Source: Chitinophaga niabensis (GTDB lineage: Bacteria > Bacteroidota > Bacteroidia > Chitinophagales > Chitinophagaceae). From it: a DNA stretch of 64,000 nt. Where the stretch lies: contig NZ_CP154260.1 of NCBI RefSeq assembly GCF_039545795.1, forward strand, positions 3,043,001 through 3,107,000. The letters run 5' to 3'. Under the pieces are notes generated by a model, which was not told the DNA's origin, ran no database searches, and saw only the letters and a list, made by a program, of their open reading frames with translations. The position numbers were made by a program, and so were the translations under genes. Positions 62,372-64,000 of the stretch are shown here, piece after piece. Positions within the stretch are counted from its first letter, which is position 1; each line of letters begins with the position of its first letter.

Positions 62372-62466
62372 ATGGAATTTATTATTCCCGATTTCGCCGA
62401 TGCTTCCGTATGGATCAGCCTGATCACCCTTTGCTTCCTGGAAGTAGTACTGGGTATTGACAATAT
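62372..62466 (+). pseudogene. Truncated second copy of terC (first 31 codons)
   Basis: Matches 57737-57831. Encodes MEFIIPDFADASVWISLITL and CFLEVVLGIDN identically to the intact terC, while seven bases differ, all silent. The match ends abruptly at 62466, where the tail-fibre-like fragment begins in the opposite orientation. The spacing to the zf copy is also kept. Confidence 0.95.
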
Positions 62467-62597
62467 TCGATATAATCTCCTACTACATAACCGGCGGGGA
62501 AAGTCACGTAGATAGAGTATTCGTCACTGACGTTAGGAGATGCAAAGCTGAACACGCTTAACAAAGCGAACATAGGTAACAGGATAAGTTTTTTCAT
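62465..62597 (-). pseudogene. Truncated second copy of the tail-fibre-like gene (first 44 codons)
   Basis: Matches 55554-55686 over ~133 bp with only three differences: MKKLILLPMFALLSVFSFAS... in place of MKKFILL. It is cut at the junction with the terC copy after VGDYIEF. The junction shares only AT with both parents. Confidence 0.95.
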
Positions 62598-62640
62598 GAT
62601 CTGGGTAACTATTTTTTATGTTCTATTAAGAAATATTTGA

Positions 62641-62653
62641 ACGGCGAAGCCGT
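62641..62653 (-). terminator. Short hairpin after the predicted immunity gene at 62663
   Basis: ACGGC-GAA-GCCGT, a perfect 5-bp stem with a 3-nt loop, 9 bp after the stop of the gene at 62663-62914. On the minus strand it is followed by TTCAAATATTTC, only moderately T-rich; a weak terminator candidate. Confidence 0.4.
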
Positions 62654-62662
62654 AACAGATAA

Positions 62663-62914
62663 CTATAAATATTTCTCAAAGATATTCTCTCCTTTATAAA
62701 AAACACTGTACAAACTGTTTTCATCTAAAATTGAAATTACAGCTTTACCACTGTCAATAAATACCTTCAACTGAATGCTTTCTTCACAAGAATCTGTTTC
62801 AACTTTAATTTCTTCGTTAACAGGTAGTTTAAAAATAAAGCATTCAGGTTCGTGTATTATTTCCATTTCAGAATCTGAACTATTGAAAATTTTAAAACTT
62901 GTTTTTTGTTTCAT
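62663..62914 (-). CDS. Predicted immunity protein of the main Rhs toxin
   Basis: 83 residues, MKQKTSFKIFNSSDSEMEIIHEPE. Small acidic alpha/beta protein without signal peptide (IKVETDSCEESIQLKVFIDSGKAVISILDENSLYSVFY). The start lies 18 bp after the Rhs stop, the normal position for the cognate immunity gene. I do not recognise a named family. Assignment rests on position and size. Confidence 0.55.
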   Translation of the reverse strand: MKQKTSFKIFNSSDSEMEIIHEPECFIFKLPVNEEIKVETDSCEESIQLKVFIDSGKAVISILDENSLYSVFYKGENIFEKYL

Positions 62915-62932
62915 TTTTTTATTGTTCTAATT

Positions 62933-64000
62933 TCAAAAGAAAGTTCTTGCTAATTCCATGGCTTGATCCCTTCTAACTACTGCAGCGGCATTTTGTGATC
63001 CCATTTTCTGAGCTTTTACTATCTGATCATTATATGCTCTAGCCAATTTAACTAAGTTCTCCTTTGTCCATCCATTCTTTAACAATTCTTTCCTGCTAAA
63101 GTCTGAAATAGATTTTGTCAAATTTGTCTTACTCCCCCATCCAAAAAACTCAGCTGCTTCTTTTGTGTTTTTACCCAGAGATTCTAAAAAACGAGTTAAA
63201 GTTGTACCCCTGGCTTTAGTAACCACATTAGCTACAGGCGCCACCGTAGGGGAGTTAGCAGCTTTAGCAGGTAGCAGTTTTGCCATAGAAATGACCATAA
63301 ATCCCAAATTAGCTGCATTTCTACCTGCTTCCTCCTGCGACAATTCCTCATCCCATATTTTTGCTTTTACTAACGTATTTACAAACTGTTGATCCTCAAC
63401 TTCATCAAGTATCTTTTCTCCTGCCGCACTATACTTATGCCGTCCCTCTCCATATGACACCTGTGGGCTAACATTAAGAATACCATTTTCTCCCACTGAG
63501 GTTTTTGTCTTTAGCACATACCACTCTCCAAACTCGTTCTTATGCACTGCGCCACCATTAAACAAAGAGTGTAACATTGCTCCAACCCTTGTCTTAAAAT
63601 CACCTAAAGGATCAACTTCGTTAACAGGGTTATTACCCATACTTTCATAGGGGGAAGAATTTGTCAATGATTCTGCTTCAGGGTCAATCTGCCACCATCT
63701 GCCTATCTGTGGATCCAATGTTCTATAAAAAGCATCGTATTGATTAAGATCTAAATCCTCCGTATGCTCTATTCCGTTAAAATGTTTCCTATTCTCCAGC
63801 TTCCCTGGTGCTTTTGAACTGATCCCATCCATCGTCAACCCAAACGGATAATAATGGGTCTCCTCCAACACCGGGCCTGTGATATGGTCAAGGATCAAAT
63901 TGTCAAAGAACACATCCTGCGGGCTTTCGTTGCTCGTATAAATATACAGAAAACCACTCTCCTTCACCACCATCTTGCCCTGCGCCAAGGTCTGTAATTG
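62933..64000 (-). CDS. Rhs-family protein, C-terminal part (runs past window end)
   Basis: The open frame continues beyond base 64000 upstream. Visible part: conserved pre-core (ESGFLYIYTSNESPQDVFFDN, ETHYYPFGLTMDGISS), then the core variant FNGIEHTEDLDLNQYDAFYRTLDPQIGRWWQIDPEAESL with NPVNEVDPLGDF marking the end of the core. About 220 residues of variable tip follow: KTRVGAMLHSLFNGG, YGEGRHKYSAAGEKILDEVED, AANLGFMVISMAKLLPAKAANS (a hydrophobic segment) and a C-terminal domain DFSRKELLKNGWTKENLVKLARAYNDQ ... NAAAVVRRDQAMELARTFF. The tip is presumably a toxin; I cannot name its fold. The predicted immunity gene follows 18 bp downstream. Confidence 0.85.
   Translation of the reverse strand, partial: QLQTLAQGKMVVKESGFLYIYTSNESPQDVFFDNLILDHITGPVLEETHYYPFGLTMDGISSKAPGKLENRKHFNGIEHTEDLDLNQYDAFYRTLDPQIGRWWQIDPEAESLTNSSPYESMGNNPVNEVDPLGDFKTRVGAMLHSLFNGGAVHKNEFGEWYVLKTKTSVGENGILNVSPQVSYGEGRHKYSAAGEKILDEVEDQQFVNTLVKAKIWDEELSQEEAGRNAANLGFMVISMAKLLPAKAANSPTVAPVANVVTKARGTTLTRFLESLGKNTKEAAEFFGWGSKTNLTKSISDFSRKELLKNGWTKENLVKLARAYNDQIVKAQKMGSQNAAAVVRRDQAMELARTFF

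Noticed and set aside
1..64000. CRISPR array, rRNA operon, IS transposase or prophage
   Set aside because: I looked for regularly spaced repeats, rRNA-like sequence, DDE or tyrosine/serine recombinase proteins and phage structural genes and saw none.

Overview
The window comes from a member of the Bacteroidota, most likely Chitinophagaceae (Chitinophaga or a close relative). Evidence: a SusC/SusD pair with a hybrid two-component regulator, three type B (gliding-motility-type) C-terminal signals of the type IX secretion system (T9SS), two PorP/SprF proteins, a TamB with a lipoprotein TamA-like partner (TamL), TAnnTTTG promoter elements, and a class I terpene synthase. No CRISPR array, rRNA, insertion-sequence transposase or phage structural module is visible.

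Layout. 0-1 kb: end of an unknown gene and an 11-bp tandem repeat. 1-6 kb: a giant PKD-repeat surface protein with a T9SS type B tail. 6-18 kb: a compact polysaccharide utilisation locus, all on the minus strand: hybrid sensor/regulator, SusC, SusD, IPT/xyloglucan-binding-type surface glycan-binding protein, GH5 endoglucanase. 18-22 kb: small genes of unknown or loose function (DUF2200, a GRDP-like glycine-rich protein, a membrane protein, an SGNH hydrolase). 22-27 kb: PorP/SprF and a 1320-residue surface protein with four 76-residue MBG repeats. 27-30 kb: a degraded gene tail, small exported proteins, a ThuA-like protein and tRNA-Leu(CAA). 30-42 kb: mostly housekeeping (an HscB C-terminal domain without a J-domain, a saccharopine/alanine dehydrogenase-like enzyme, trmN6, GH29 fucosidase, tsaD, MacB-like permease, prfC, UbiD-family decarboxylase). 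42-50 kb: tamB-tamL. 50-51.5 kb: a second type B protein + PorP pair behind a good sigma-type promoter. 51-54 kb: a divergent MoeA-like protein and a lone terpene synthase. 54-58.5 kb: a tail-fibre-like exported protein, DUF3592, RraB-like, zf-TFIIB and TerC. 58.6-64 kb: an A+T-rich accessory region with broken genes, predicted immunity proteins and two Rhs C-terminal segments.

How it fits together. The locus at 6-18 kb should sense a beta-glucan-like oligosaccharide in the periplasm, switch on SusCD and deploy a cell-surface GH5 enzyme. The type B proteins are expected to cross the outer membrane through the T9SS with PorP/SprF help, and TamB/TamL serve outer-membrane assembly.

The most unusual stretch is 60.0-64.0 kb. 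A main Rhs C-terminus (running off the right edge) with its putative immunity gene is followed by a displaced, frameshifted second Rhs C-terminal cassette with its own putative immunity genes. Between the two lies a chimera made of truncated copies of three genes found intact 5-7 kb away (zf-TFIIB, terC and the tail-fibre-like gene). The terC piece differs from the intact gene only at synonymous sites, so it diverged as a working gene before it was broken.
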